Both the position numbers and the translations under genes were made by a program. Under the pieces are notes generated by a model that ran no database searches, was not told where the DNA came from, and saw only the letters and a list, made by a program, of their open reading frames with translations. A DNA stretch of 64,000 nt from Tardiphaga sp052076105 (GTDB lineage Bacteria; Pseudomonadota; Alphaproteobacteria; Rhizobiales; Xanthobacteraceae): the NCBI RefSeq assembly GCF_052076105.1, contig NZ_CP197245.1, positions 6,019,463 through 6,083,462 of the forward strand. Direction: 5' to 3'. Within the stretch, counting starts at the first letter, position 1, and the number at the start of each line of letters is the position of its first letter. Shown here piece after piece: positions 1 to 9,200 of the stretch.

Positions 1-937
1 GATCCTGCAGTGAGGCGGAGACGAAGAAGTATTCCTGGCGCAGCCGCAATTCGCGGCCGGCGGCGCTCTCGTCATTCGGATAGAGGAACTTGCAGATGGC
101 CTCGGCGCGCGCCTGCTCGGCGCTGGCGCTGACATAGTCGCCAGTGTTGAAGACGTCGAGCCGCAGCGGATCTGGCGCGCGCGCCGACCACAGCCGCAGC
201 GCGTTTACATGCTGGCCGCGCCAGCCGACGATGGGGGTGTCATAGGCAACAGCCTCGACGGTCTCGCCGGGATGCCAGATCACCTGCACGCGACCCTTGC
301 CGTCATTGATGGTTTCGGTGCTGCCACCGAAATAGACGTTATACGTCACCTCGCGGCGCGGCAGTTCCCACGGATTGCCGAAGCCCAGCCATTCGTCGGG
401 ATATTCCTGCTGCACGCCGTGCGAGATGACCTGCTTGAACAGGCCGAAGTCGTAGCGGATGCCGTAGCCGTAAGCGGGAATGCCGAGTGTCGCCATGCTC
501 TCCATGAAGCAGGCGGCGAGGCGGCCGAGACCGCCATTGCCAAGCGCCGCATCCGGCTCGCATTTGCGGAGTTCGTCGAGGCCGACACCGAGATCGCCGA
601 GCGCCGCTTCGAACAGCGGTAGCAGGCCCATATTGTTCAGCGCGTCGGTGAACAGGCGGCCGATCAGGAATTCCAGCGAGAGGTAATAGACCCGCTTGCG
701 GCCAGCATCGTAGCTCTCCTTGTCCGAGGTCAGCCAGCGATGCACCATGCGGTCGCGCAGCGTCAGGGCGGCAGCCTTGTACCAGTCGTGTCTGGTGGCG
801 AAAGCGGCTTCCTTGCCGATTGCCAGCCTCAGCTTGACGAGAATGGCGCTCTTAATGTCGGCAAGCGCCAGCTCGTCGACAGGCGTATTCTCGGGCTGGA
901 ATTTCGCTGGGACTGATTGATCTGACAAACCGGCCAT
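1..937 (-). CDS. glgP: Glycogen phosphorylase (N-terminal part, runs off the left edge)
   Basis: The minus-strand frame from the ATG at 937 is open to base 1 and gives about 312 residues starting MAGLSDQSVPAKF. It carries the family's N-terminal landmarks in order: RVYYLSLEFLIGR, DAALGNGGLGRLAACFMES, YGIRYDFGLFKQ and RQEYFFVSASLQD. These belong to the glycosyltransferase family 35 core that binds polyglucan and phosphate. The enzyme releases glucose-1-phosphate from glycogen in the cytoplasm using pyridoxal phosphate. The catalytic C-terminal half with the PLP lysine lies outside the window, so activity cannot be judged. The start is chosen because the next upstream stretch is not protein-like. 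No other glycogen gene is visible here. Confidence 0.93.
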   Translation of the reverse strand, partial: MAGLSDQSVPAKFQPENTPVDELALADIKSAILVKLRLAIGKEAAFATRHDWYKAAALTLRDRMVHRWLTSDKESYDAGRKRVYYLSLEFLIGRLFTDALNNMGLLPLFEAALGDLGVGLDELRKCEPDAALGNGGLGRLAACFMESMATLGIPAYGYGIRYDFGLFKQVISHGVQQEYPDEWLGFGNPWELPRREVTYNVYFGGSTETINDGKGRVQVIWHPGETVEAVAYDTPIVGWRGQHVNALRLWSARAPDPLRLDVFNTGDYVSASAEQARAEAICKFLYPNDESAAGRELRLRQEYFFVSASLQD

Positions 938-1074
938 CCTGAGCTGTGTCACTGACCAAAATCATACGCGCATTTGACTGCTCCCGGAACCCGTGGGGGT
1001 GGCGAGCTTTTGCCATGGAACTGCCCGGGATTTGAGCACGCGCGCGAGAACGGACGGATAAATAATGGAACAAA

Positions 1075-1089
1075 TTAAGAACAAATTAG
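1075..1089. promoter_or_regulatory. Possible CtrA-type box (TTAA-N7-TTAG)
   Basis: An AT-rich patch in the 229-bp divergent gap between glgP and the next gene contains TTAA, seven bases, then TTAG. This is one base off the alphaproteobacterial CtrA consensus TTAA-N7-TTAA. A single degenerate copy is weak evidence. It is listed because a much clearer array occurs at 27865-27951. Confidence 0.25.
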
Positions 1090-1166
1090 TAAGCTATTGA
1101 TATTCCGAGGTGATTCGTTGCCTTCGCCTACAATATCTATGGTCTGTTCAAGCTCGCGAGGACTAG

Positions 1167-1598
1167 ATGTCCACCATTGCCTTCGATCAGTTTGCTCTCA
1201 CCCGGATCGCCGACTTCGCGCGGTCGCTGTCGCGACTGCATTTGATGGCGCGGCGGCATCCAATCGATGACGATCAGATCGATCGCGAGTTCAACGGCGT
1301 TTGCCTGTCCGTGTGGGGTTATACGACGGATGACATCAGCGATGAGCTGTTCTCACTGAAGGACCATGCCTGGCTCGATCAGCTCGACGAGGCACATGCG
1401 CGGATCTTTGCGGCCGAGCAGGGCTACGACCTCGTCGACGACCATGGCATGCTGACGGACTGGTGGGGCTATTGCTGGATGATCCTCGCCGAGAAGCGCG
1501 GATTGCTCACGCCGGAGAACCGCGCGGCGGCGCGTGCCGAGATCGAGGAGAAGTATCTCTCGGCGCCGAACGTGATCGGCGTCATCGTCGGGCGATGA
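1167..1598 (+). CDS. Hypothetical protein, 143 aa
   Basis: I do not recognise the family. The product is acidic and soluble-looking, with no signal peptide and no membrane segment. It has a tryptophan- and aspartate-rich middle (SVWGYTTDDISDELFSL, then MLTDWWGYCWMILAEKRG) and a helical C-terminal part (ENRAAARAEIEEKY). Codon use matches the neighbours, which supports a real gene. It is divergent from glgP and converges with the DUF2865 gene with one base between the stop codons. The upstream gap is AT-rich and holds a possible CtrA-type box. Function unknown. Confidence 0.75.
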   Translation: MSTIAFDQFALTRIADFARSLSRLHLMARRHPIDDDQIDREFNGVCLSVWGYTTDDISDELFSLKDHAWLDQLDEAHARIFAAEQGYDLVDDHGMLTDWWGYCWMILAEKRGLLTPENRAAARAEIEEKYLSAPNVIGVIVGR

Positions 1599-1599
1599 G

Positions 1600-2421
1600 T
1601 TACTGAAGCTCGGCGCGCTTGGCGCGGGCAGCCGGCAGGTTCTTCGGGACGACGGTCGTGGCAGCAGCCGGCGCTACATCACGCGCGGCCTCCGACATCG
1701 GCGCTTCGTCGTTGATCATTTCGGCGGACACCGGCGCGACTTTCATTTCGCCGAGCCGGGCACGAACATCCGAGGTCAGGCCGGGATAATTCGCAACTGG
1801 CGTGAATTCCGCGGTCTGGGTGTTGCCGGTACGGACGCCCGAGAAAGCGACAAGGCCATTGGTGGTGGCGATCACATCGCCGGGACGCAGCGATGTGTCG
1901 AGCGTGAGATCGACCGGCGCGAGACCCGAGGGATCGCGGCCGTTGCAGGTGCAGTCGGCCTTCAGTGCTTTGCGATAGGCGAAGGCGTTTTCGAGATCGT
2001 TGTAGCGCTCGCCGGTGCTCGACGAGGCGCTTTCGATGCTGCTGCCGAACAGGACCTTGGTGGTCGCGGCCGGGCAGAACGCCTGGCACATCTGGGCCGG
2101 GCTCATGCCGCGGCCGAGCGGAAAATACTTGCCGTCGCAGGTGCGTACGCAGAAGGCAGGCCCGGAGCCGCCAATGGATGCGCTGCGTTGGGGTGGCGGC
2201 GTTTCGGTTGGCGTGTTGAGGCCGAACGGATCCGAGAAGAAATTGCTTTCGGCCGGCGGGGCGCCACGACGCTGTTGCTGTTTCTGAGACTGGCTGCCGC
2301 CGAACAGGAAGTCGAAGAAATTCTGCGCAGATGCCATCTGGGGAGGCAGCGCGATGAGGCTCATGGCCGTCAGCAGCACCAGGGGACGCACGACACGCGA
2401 CGATTTTCGATTGTGACGCAA
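1600..2421 (-). CDS. DUF2865 domain-containing secreted protein
   Basis: The 273-residue product starts with a basic stretch and a hydrophobic segment (VLLTAMSLIALPPQMASA), a likely Sec signal peptide, so it is probably periplasmic or envelope-bound. The central part has the paired-cysteine pattern I associate with DUF2865: FCVRTCDGKYFPLGRG, MCQAFCPAATTKV, then an aromatic helix, then DCTCNGRDPSG. A low-complexity Gln/Pro-rich linker precedes the domain and an Ala-rich tail follows. The cysteines could form disulfides, but no biochemical role is known to me. It stands alone and converges with the upstream-side hypothetical gene. Confidence 0.8.
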   Translation of the reverse strand: MRHNRKSSRVVRPLVLLTAMSLIALPPQMASAQNFFDFLFGGSQSQKQQQRRGAPPAESNFFSDPFGLNTPTETPPPQRSASIGGSGPAFCVRTCDGKYFPLGRGMSPAQMCQAFCPAATTKVLFGSSIESASSSTGERYNDLENAFAYRKALKADCTCNGRDPSGLAPVDLTLDTSLRPGDVIATTNGLVAFSGVRTGNTQTAEFTPVANYPGLTSDVRARLGEMKVAPVSAEMINDEAPMSEAARDVAPAAATTVVPKNLPAARAKRAELQ

Positions 2422-2521
2422 CGCCAGCTCCGCGACCGCATGTCAGTGTCGGAGCGAACACGCTCCGGTGCGGTGTCACGTTAGGGCGTCATGGTAAACG
2501 AGTGGTAACCACGCAGGTTGC

Positions 2522-4003
2522 CTAGATGAAAAACACCCATGTCATGAGCAGGAAGACCGGGATCAGCACGGCGCCGGACCACAGCAGATAGCCGAAGAAG
2601 CTCGGCATCCTGATGCCGGCGTCGCGGGCAATGGCGTAGACCATGAAGTTCGGCGCGTTCCCGATATAGGTGTTGGCGCCCATGAACACCGCGCCGGCTG
2701 AAATCGCCGCCAGCGTCGCCGCGCCCGATGCCATCAATGTCTTGGCGTCACCGCCGGCCAGTTCGAAGAACACCAGATAGGTCGGGGCGTTGTCGAGGAA
2801 CGACGAGAGGATGCCGGTCAGCCAGAAATAGGCCGCGTTGTTCGGTGTGCCGTCGGCGTGGCTGACGAGAGCAACCAGCGGCGCGAACGGCCCCTGTGCC
2901 CCGGCTTGCAGCATCGCCATCACAGGCACGATGCAGATGAAAATGCCGGCGAACAGCAGTGCCACTTCCTGGATTGGACTCCAGGTGAAATCATTGGCCT
3001 TGCGATATTCGGACCTGGTCAGCCACAGCGAGGCAAGGGTGACCGCCACGAAAATCGCGTCGCGCAGTAGATCCTGCAATGCGAGTGGCGTGCCGAGCAC
3101 GGTGAACGAGATGCCGGGCTTCCAGCTCGCGCTCATCAGGATCGCGCCGATGATCACGACCAGCAGCAGCAGGTTGATCTTGCCATGCAGGTGCAAGGGC
3201 GAGTCCGGCGTCGGATCTTTCTTCGCCGGCTGGTTTCTTTCGCGGTGATGTAGCCAGACATCGAGCACCATGAAGATGGCCAGCACGATGCCTGCCGCGA
3301 ACAGCGTGTCCGGAAAAATGTGCACAGTGGTCCAGAAGAAATCGACGCCCCGCAGGAAGCCGAGAAACAGCGGGGGATCGCCGAGCGGCGACAGCGAGCC
3401 GCCGATATTGGAGACGAGGAAAATGAAGAACACCACAACATGGACGTTGGTGCGGCGATCGTCATTGGCGCGGATCAGCGGCCTGATCAGAATCATCGAG
3501 GCGCCGGTGGTGCCGACTACGCTGGCCATCAGCGTGCCGAAACCGAGCAGCGCTGTATTGGTGAAAACGCTGTTATGCAGATTGCCTTCGAGATAGATGC
3601 CGCCGGCCACGGTGAACAGCGCCAGCAGCAGCAGGATGAAGGGCATGTATTCGAGCAGCACGGTGTGGGAGAGCGTGTGCACCACGGTCGTTGTGTCGGT
3701 GACGAGCAGCAGCGGTACAATCACCAGCGCGGCCCAGAAGGCTGCGAACTTGCCGTAATGGTACTCCCACAGGTGATGATAGAGCACCGGCCCCGTGGCG
3801 ATACACAGCAGGATCCCGGCGAACGGCAGTGCCCACAGCAGCGACAGCTTGGTGCCATCGAGGCCCCCTTCGGCTGCATGCGCCATGTCGGGCGTAAGCG
3901 TGATACTGAGGGCGAAAGCAGCGAGGGCGATGAAGCGAAGCAAAATGTGACCTTTCACTGCGTCCTTGCGCGTAAAGCGCGAACGGAGCCGATGAAGGGT
4001 CAA
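2522..4003 (-). CDS. Sodium:proton antiporter / citrate-transporter-like membrane protein (ion transporter superfamily)
   Basis: The product has about a dozen hydrophobic segments spread over 493 residues. Motifs typical of NhaD-like and CitMHS-like carriers are visible: SNIGGSLSPLGDPPLFLGFL, the SSFLDNAPTYLVFFELAGG signature, and GANTYIGNAPNFMVYAIA near the end. The paired P-L-G-D-P and D-N-A-P elements are the two re-entrant substrate sites of this superfamily. The substrate is inferred; Na+/H+ exchange or dicarboxylate transport are both possible. The first possible start is a TTG whose bases overlap the pyrE stop (TTGA). The GTG at 3958, just before a signal-like segment ending DMAHAAEGG, is an equally good start. 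The overlap implies cotranscription with pyrE. Confidence 0.85.
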   Translation of the reverse strand: MTLHRLRSRFTRKDAVKGHILLRFIALAAFALSITLTPDMAHAAEGGLDGTKLSLLWALPFAGILLCIATGPVLYHHLWEYHYGKFAAFWAALVIVPLLLVTDTTTVVHTLSHTVLLEYMPFILLLLALFTVAGGIYLEGNLHNSVFTNTALLGFGTLMASVVGTTGASMILIRPLIRANDDRRTNVHVVVFFIFLVSNIGGSLSPLGDPPLFLGFLRGVDFFWTTVHIFPDTLFAAGIVLAIFMVLDVWLHHRERNQPAKKDPTPDSPLHLHGKINLLLLVVIIGAILMSASWKPGISFTVLGTPLALQDLLRDAIFVAVTLASLWLTRSEYRKANDFTWSPIQEVALLFAGIFICIVPVMAMLQAGAQGPFAPLVALVSHADGTPNNAAYFWLTGILSSFLDNAPTYLVFFELAGGDAKTLMASGAATLAAISAGAVFMGANTYIGNAPNFMVYAIARDAGIRMPSFFGYLLWSGAVLIPVFLLMTWVFFI

Positions 4004-4569
4004 CCCTTCAGAAATTCGCCGGCCTTGTAAAGCGAGCGAAACGCCACGCCTGCCTTGGCGAAGGTCTCGGCGGCGCCCTCGTCGCGGTCGACCATGGTGA
4101 AGACCAGCACAACTTCGCCGCCGGCCTCGCGCACGGCTTCGAGTGCCTTCACAGCCGAGCCACCAGTGGTGGTGACGTCCTCGACGATGACGATGCGCTT
4201 GCCTTCCAGCGTTTCGCCCTTGGCGAGACCTTCGACAGCGAGGCGTGCGCCATGTTCCTTCGGCTTCTTGCGGACGAAGAAGGCGGCGATCGGATGGTTC
4301 TTCAGCCAGGAGAGCTGCGCCAGCGCACCGGCCAGCGGCACAGCGCCCATCTCAAGCCCGCCGACATAATCGAGATTGTCGTCGCGCAGCGCGTCATAGG
4401 TCAGCTCGGCCAGCAGCGCTGCGCCTTCCGGGTCGCACATGGTGGGCTTCAGGTTGAAATAGAAATTACTCTTGCGGCCCGAAGCCAGCGTGATCTCGCC
4501 ATAACCGAACGAACGGTCGCGGATGATCTCGAACAGGCGGGCGCGGGCGGCTGATTTGGTCAATGGCAT
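4000..4569 (-). CDS. pyrE: Orotate phosphoribosyltransferase
   Basis: This enzyme transfers ribose-5-phosphate from PRPP to orotate to give OMP in cytoplasmic pyrimidine synthesis. The 189-residue product contains the PRPP-binding loop IVIVEDVTTTGGSAVKALE and the conserved FYFNLKPTMCDPEG and VGGLEMGAVPLAGAL segments. Length fits the family. I chose the ATG at 4569 because translation upstream of it gives no conserved sequence. The stop overlaps the first possible start of the antiporter gene downstream, so the two are likely cotranscribed, an unusual pairing for which I know no functional reason. Confidence 0.95.
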   Translation of the reverse strand: MPLTKSAARARLFEIIRDRSFGYGEITLASGRKSNFYFNLKPTMCDPEGAALLAELTYDALRDDNLDYVGGLEMGAVPLAGALAQLSWLKNHPIAAFFVRKKPKEHGARLAVEGLAKGETLEGKRIVIVEDVTTTGGSAVKALEAVREAGGEVVLVFTMVDRDEGAAETFAKAGVAFRSLYKAGEFLKG

Positions 4570-4738
4570 GTCTCTGCTGAAACGGTCTCTGTGCTGAACC
4601 GGGCGCAATCTATCGGCGCTTTCCGGCACATTCCAGACTGGCGCGGGCGTCGTCAACACTCTCCGGCCGTTTTACCGCTCATCAGGACGATGCTACAGAC
4701 CGGGCAACAAAATCGGACAAGACTGGAAGAGGAATCGC

Positions 4739-5365
4739 ATGACTATCGAGCTGCACACCTGGAATACGCCGAACGGCCGCAAAATCTCCGTCGCGCTGGA
4801 GGAAATGGGCCTGCCCTACAAGGTATTCCCGGTGCATATCGGCAAGGGCGAGCAGATGAAGCCCGAATTCCTGAAAATCAGCCCGAACAACAAGATTCCG
4901 GCCATCGTCGATCCCGACGGGCCGGACGGCAAGCCGGTCAGCGTGTTCGAATCGGGCGCCATCCTGCTCTATCTCGGCGAGAAGACCGGCAAGTTCCTGC
5001 CAAAATCCCTCGGCGAGCGGATTCCGGTGCTGGAATGGCTGATGTGGCAGATGGGGGGCTTCGGCCCGATGCCCGGCCAGGTGCATCATTTCATCGCGCT
5101 GGAGGACCAGTCCCAGCGCGCCTACGGGCTGAAGCGCTATTCCGATGAGACCCGCCGGCTCTACGGCGTGCTGGATCGTCGCCTAGCCGACCATGAATTC
5201 GTTGCCGGCGCGCTGTCGGTGGCCGATTTCGCCATTCTCGGCTGGGCCTGGCGCCACGAGCGCCACAAGGTGTCATTCGCGGATTTCCCGAATGTCGGCC
5301 GCTGGTACGATACGCTGATGGCCCGTCCGGGCGTGAAGCGCGGCATGGAAGCGAAGCTGGATTAA
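4739..5365 (+). CDS. Glutathione S-transferase, YfcG/YghU/Ure2p-like
   Basis: The 208-residue product has a thioredoxin-fold N-terminal domain (TIELHTWNTPNGRKISVALEE, then FLKISPNNKIPAIVDPDG and FESGAILLYLGEKTG) followed by an all-helical C-terminal domain. The T-P-N-G-R-K and N-N-K-I-P-A-I patterns match the bacterial Ure2p-like/YfcG group, which tends to have glutathione disulfide reductase rather than classical transferase activity. The assignment to that group is inference from these motifs. The gene is monocistronic. Its TAA stop codon is formed by the first three bases of an intergenic repeat (see 5363-5460). Confidence 0.9.
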   Translation: MTIELHTWNTPNGRKISVALEEMGLPYKVFPVHIGKGEQMKPEFLKISPNNKIPAIVDPDGPDGKPVSVFESGAILLYLGEKTGKFLPKSLGERIPVLEWLMWQMGGFGPMPGQVHHFIALEDQSQRAYGLKRYSDETRRLYGVLDRRLADHEFVAGALSVADFAILGWAWRHERHKVSFADFPNVGRWYDTLMARPGVKRGMEAKLD

Positions 5366-5460
5366 AGCGTTTTCGAGCGAAGTGGGTACCGGTTCGCATC
5401 AAGAAAACGCGTCAAAACAAAAAGCCAGGCCTCGGTTCTGCTTCTAGCAGAAGCGAGGCT
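5363..5460 (+). repeat. Intergenic palindromic repeat, family A, copy 1
   Basis: The 51 bp from 5363 match 32557-32607 (reverse strand) at 49 of 51 positions, and weaker similarity continues for about 30 bp up to a hairpin. The element is an imperfect palindrome centred on GGTACC with outer arms GCGTTTTC/GAAAACGC. Its first three bases are the TAA stop of the glutathione S-transferase gene. Copy 2 does the same for dapD. This copy fills the whole gap up to the lysE stop. It resembles the small palindromic repeats common in Nitrobacteraceae intergenic regions. Confidence 0.85.
5429..5459. terminator. Bidirectional hairpin between convergent genes
   Basis: Arms GCCTCG and CGAGGC enclose a second inner stem CTGCT/AGCAG. 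The hairpin lies between the stop codons of the convergent GST and lysE genes. A run of A on the left side would read as U in the lysE transcript direction, so it could end lysE transcription. Confidence 0.55.
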
Positions 5461-6096
5461 CTAGGCCCGCTTCGTCTCCAGCGCCATCCGCACGGCGAGG
5501 CCGGCGAGCACCGTCCCCGTCAGCCAGCGCTGCAGCTTGAGCCAGGTCGGTCGCTCGCCGAGAAACAGGGCGATCGACCCGGCGCCGAGTGCGATCAGTC
5601 CGTTGACGCCGACGCTGATGATGGTCTGGGTCGATCCGAGCACCAGCGACTGCGTCAGCACGCTGCCCGCCGTAGGATCGATGAACTGCGGCAGCAGCGC
5701 CAGATAAAGCATCGCGATCTTCGGATTGAGCAGATTGGTGACGAAGCCCATGACGAACAGCTTGCGCGGGCTGTCGATGGCCAGCTTCCTGACCTGGAAC
5801 GGCGAGCGTCCGTTCGGCTTCAACGCCTGCCAGGCCAGCCACAGCAGATAGGCCGCGCCGGCGAGGCGCAACGCATCATAGGCATAGGGCACCGCGAACA
5901 GCAGCGCGGTGATGCCGAAGGCCGCACAAAGCATGTAGAAGATGAAGCCCAGTGCCACGCCGCCGAGCGACACCATGCCGGCCGCCGGCCCCTGCGTGAT
6001 CGAGCGCGAGATCAGATAGATCATGTTCGGCCCCGGCGTCAGCACCATGCCGAGCGAGACGAGGGCGAAACCGAGCAGGGATGTGAGATGGGGCAT
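5461..6096 (-). CDS. LysE/RhtB family amino-acid exporter
   Basis: The 211-residue integral membrane protein has the usual six hydrophobic segments. The signature GMVLTPGPNMIYLISRSITQGPAAG sits at the N terminus (residues about 16-40), followed by GVALGFIFYMLCAAFG and FVMGFVTNLLNPKIAMLYLALLPQF. These are diagnostic for the LysE/RhtB superfamily, which exports amino acids or their analogues across the inner membrane. The substrate cannot be predicted. The gene is single and is separated from polA upstream on the same strand by about 120 bp. Confidence 0.92.
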   Translation of the reverse strand: MPHLTSLLGFALVSLGMVLTPGPNMIYLISRSITQGPAAGMVSLGGVALGFIFYMLCAAFGITALLFAVPYAYDALRLAGAAYLLWLAWQALKPNGRSPFQVRKLAIDSPRKLFVMGFVTNLLNPKIAMLYLALLPQFIDPTAGSVLTQSLVLGSTQTIISVGVNGLIALGAGSIALFLGERPTWLKLQRWLTGTVLAGLAVRMALETKRA

Positions 6097-6214
6097 GGGA
6101 CCGATCGCAGGCTGGGAATGGTCGTTTTGTAGCCCACGGGATGACGCTCAACCATTCCGGATTCAGCATCGCAGATAGGCGAATCTATCGGCGATGCCTG
6201 TTCCAGCGGTAAAA

Positions 6215-9200
6215 CTAGTGCGCCTCCTCCCAGTTATCCGCTGCGCGCGCGTCAACTTGCAAGGGTACTGATAGCAGCACAGCCGGGAACGGCGCATCCT
6301 GCATCGTGTGCTGCACGATCGGCAGCGTCGCGGCCACTTCGTCGTCGGGCACCTCGAAGATCAATTCGTCATGCACCTGCAGCAGCATCTTGGCTGAGAG
6401 CTTCTTCTCCGCCAGCGCGTCTTCCATCCGCGTCATGGCGCGGCGGATGATGTCGGCGGCAGTGCCCTGCAGGCGGGCATTGATGGCGGCACGTTCGTTG
6501 AAGGCGCGGATCGAGGCATTGCTCGCCTTGATGTCCGGGTAGTGGCATTTGCGGCCGAACAGGGTCTGCACATAGCCGTGCTCCCGGCAGAAATCGCGCG
6601 TCTGATCCATGTAAGCGCGGATGCCCGGGAAGCGCTCGAAATACTTCTTGATATAGGCGCCGGCTTCCTCGCGGGGGATGCTGAGCTGGTTGGCGAGGCC
6701 GAAGGCCGAAATGCCGTAGATGATGCCGAAATTGATCGCCTTGGCGCGGCGGCGGATTTCCGCCGGCATGTCCTTCACCGGCACGCCGAACATTTCCGAC
6801 GCCGTCATAGCGTGAATGTCGAGACCGTCCTGGAAGGCCTGTTTGAGCACGGGGATATCGGCGATCTCCGCAAGCAACCGCAGCTCGATCTGCGAATAGT
6901 CAGCCGACACCAGCTTGTGGCCGGGCGTGGCGATGAACGCGCGGCGAATTTTGCGGCCATCTTCGGTCCGTACCGGGATGTTCTGCAGGTTCGGCTCGTT
7001 GGACGAGAGGCGGCCGGTGGTAGTCGCTGCCAGCGCATAGGTCGTGTGGACGCGATGCGTCTGCGGATGCACGTAGTTCGGCAGCGCATCCGTATAGGTC
7101 GAGCGCAATTTTGACACCTGACGCCAGTCGAGAATCTTGCGCGGGAATTCATGGCCCTGTTCGGCGAGGTCATCGAGCACCTGTGCCGAGGTGGACCATG
7201 CGCCGGTCTTTGTCTTGCTGCCGCCCGGCAGACCCATTTTGCCGAACAGGATATCGCCCAATTGCTTGGGACTGCCGATATTCACCTCTTCGCCGGCGAT
7301 CTCGCGGATTTCGGCTTCGATCCGCGCTGCGGTCTGCGCGAAATCGGCCGAAAGCTTCGAGAGGACCTGGCGGTCGATGGAAATGCCGCGACGCTCCATG
7401 CGGGCGAGCACAGAGATCAGCGGCCGCTCCAGCGTCTCGTAGACCGTGGTCATGTGTTCGGCGGCAAGACGTGGCTTCAGCACGTTCCACAGCCGCAGCA
7501 ACACGTCGGCATCCTCAGCGGCATAGGCCGTCGCGCGGTCGATCTTGACCTGTTCGAAGGTCAGCTTGCCTTTGCCGGAACCGATGAGTTCGCCAAAGGT
7601 CAGCATGGCGTGGCCGAGCCAGATCTCGGCGAGCGCATCGAGGCCATGGGCATTGCGCCCGGCATCGAGTGCATAGGACATCAATTGCACATCGTCAGCA
7701 TTGCGCAGCGTGATGCCGTGCTGTGCGAGTAGTACTGCGGTAAACTTGATGTTGAAGCCGATCTTCAGCAGCCCTGCAGATTCCAGCACCGGCTTCAGCG
7801 CTGCGAGTGCGTCGGAGGCCTTGATCTGGTCGGGTTCGAGATCGGCGGCAAAGAGGCCGGCGCCGTCGCCGGACTGGCGATGGGCCAGCGGGATGTAGCA
7901 GGCATCATTCGGCCCGAGCGACAGCGCGATGCCGACGAGATCGGCCTGCATCGGATCGATCGACGACGCCTTGCATTCGAACGCGACGTGACCGGTATCG
8001 AGAATCCGTGCAATCCATAGCTCGAGCTCTTTCAGGGAGCGTACAGGCTGATAGGCTTCACGCTTCACTGGCATCTTGCGCGCGGCTTCGGCGCGGGCCT
8101 TGGCGAGCGAGATCGGGGTGAGCGCGTCCTTGCTTCCTGGACCGGTCGCATGAGCACTGCCGCTCACCGGGCTGGTTGCGGCTGTCTTGCCTTTCGCGTT
8201 GGGTGCAGATTCGATGTTCCCGAACAGATCGCCGCTCGCATGGCCCGGGGACGGCGCCGCAGCGTTCTTCGTCGCGCTGTCGGCCTCCACATCCGCTGGA
8301 TCGATCTCGGAATATTCGGCAACGCGCCGCGTCAGTGTCGAGAATTCCATCGCCTTGAGAAACGCGATCAGCTTGCGCGCGTCGGGCTCGTGCACGGCGA
8401 GGTCATCCAGCGGCACGTCGAGGGCGACCTTGTCGTCGAGCAAGACGAGCTGCCGCGAAATGCGCGCCTTTTCGGCGTGCTCGATCAGCGATTCCCGGCG
8501 CTTCGGCTGCTTGATCTCGCCGGCGCGGCTCAGCAGCGTTTCGAGATCGCCATATTCGGTGATGAGCTGCGCCGCCGTCTTGATGCCGATGCCGGGCACG
8601 CCAGGCACGTTGTCGACGCTGTCGCCGGCCAGCGCCTGTACTTCGACGACCTTGTTCGGTGGCACGCCGAATTTCTCGATCACCTCGGCAATGCCAAGGC
8701 GGCGGTCCTTCATGGTGTCATACATCATGACCTGTTCGGTCACGAGCTGCATCAGATCCTTGTCGGAGGAGACGATGGTCGCCGTCGCGCCGCGCTCACC
8801 GGCTTCGCGCACATAGGTCGCGATCAGGTCGTCGGCCTCGAAACCGCCCTGTTCGATGCAGGGCAGGTCGAAGGCGCGTACGGCATCGCGGATCAAGGCG
8901 AATTGCGGGATCAGGTCGTCCGGCGCCGGTGGCCGGTGCGCCTTGTATTCCGGATACAGCTTGTTGCGGAAGGTCACTTCGGATTTGTCGAAGATGATCG
9001 CCAGATGCGTCGGCCGGTTGTCCGGCGGCATGTCGCGCATCAGCTTCCACAGCATGTTGCAGAAGCCGAGCACCGCATTGACCTGCAGCCCGTCGGATTT
9101 GCGGTTCAGCGGCGGCAGCGCGTGATAGGCGCGGAAAATATAGGACGAGCCGTCGACCAGAAAGACATGGTCGCCCTTCGCGAGGGCCTTGACGGTGGCG

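Noticed and set aside
2493..2510. TTAC-N7-TTAC on the minus strand upstream of the DUF2865 gene as a CtrA box
   Set aside because: Both half-sites deviate from TTAA and the site is single, so it is not separable from chance.
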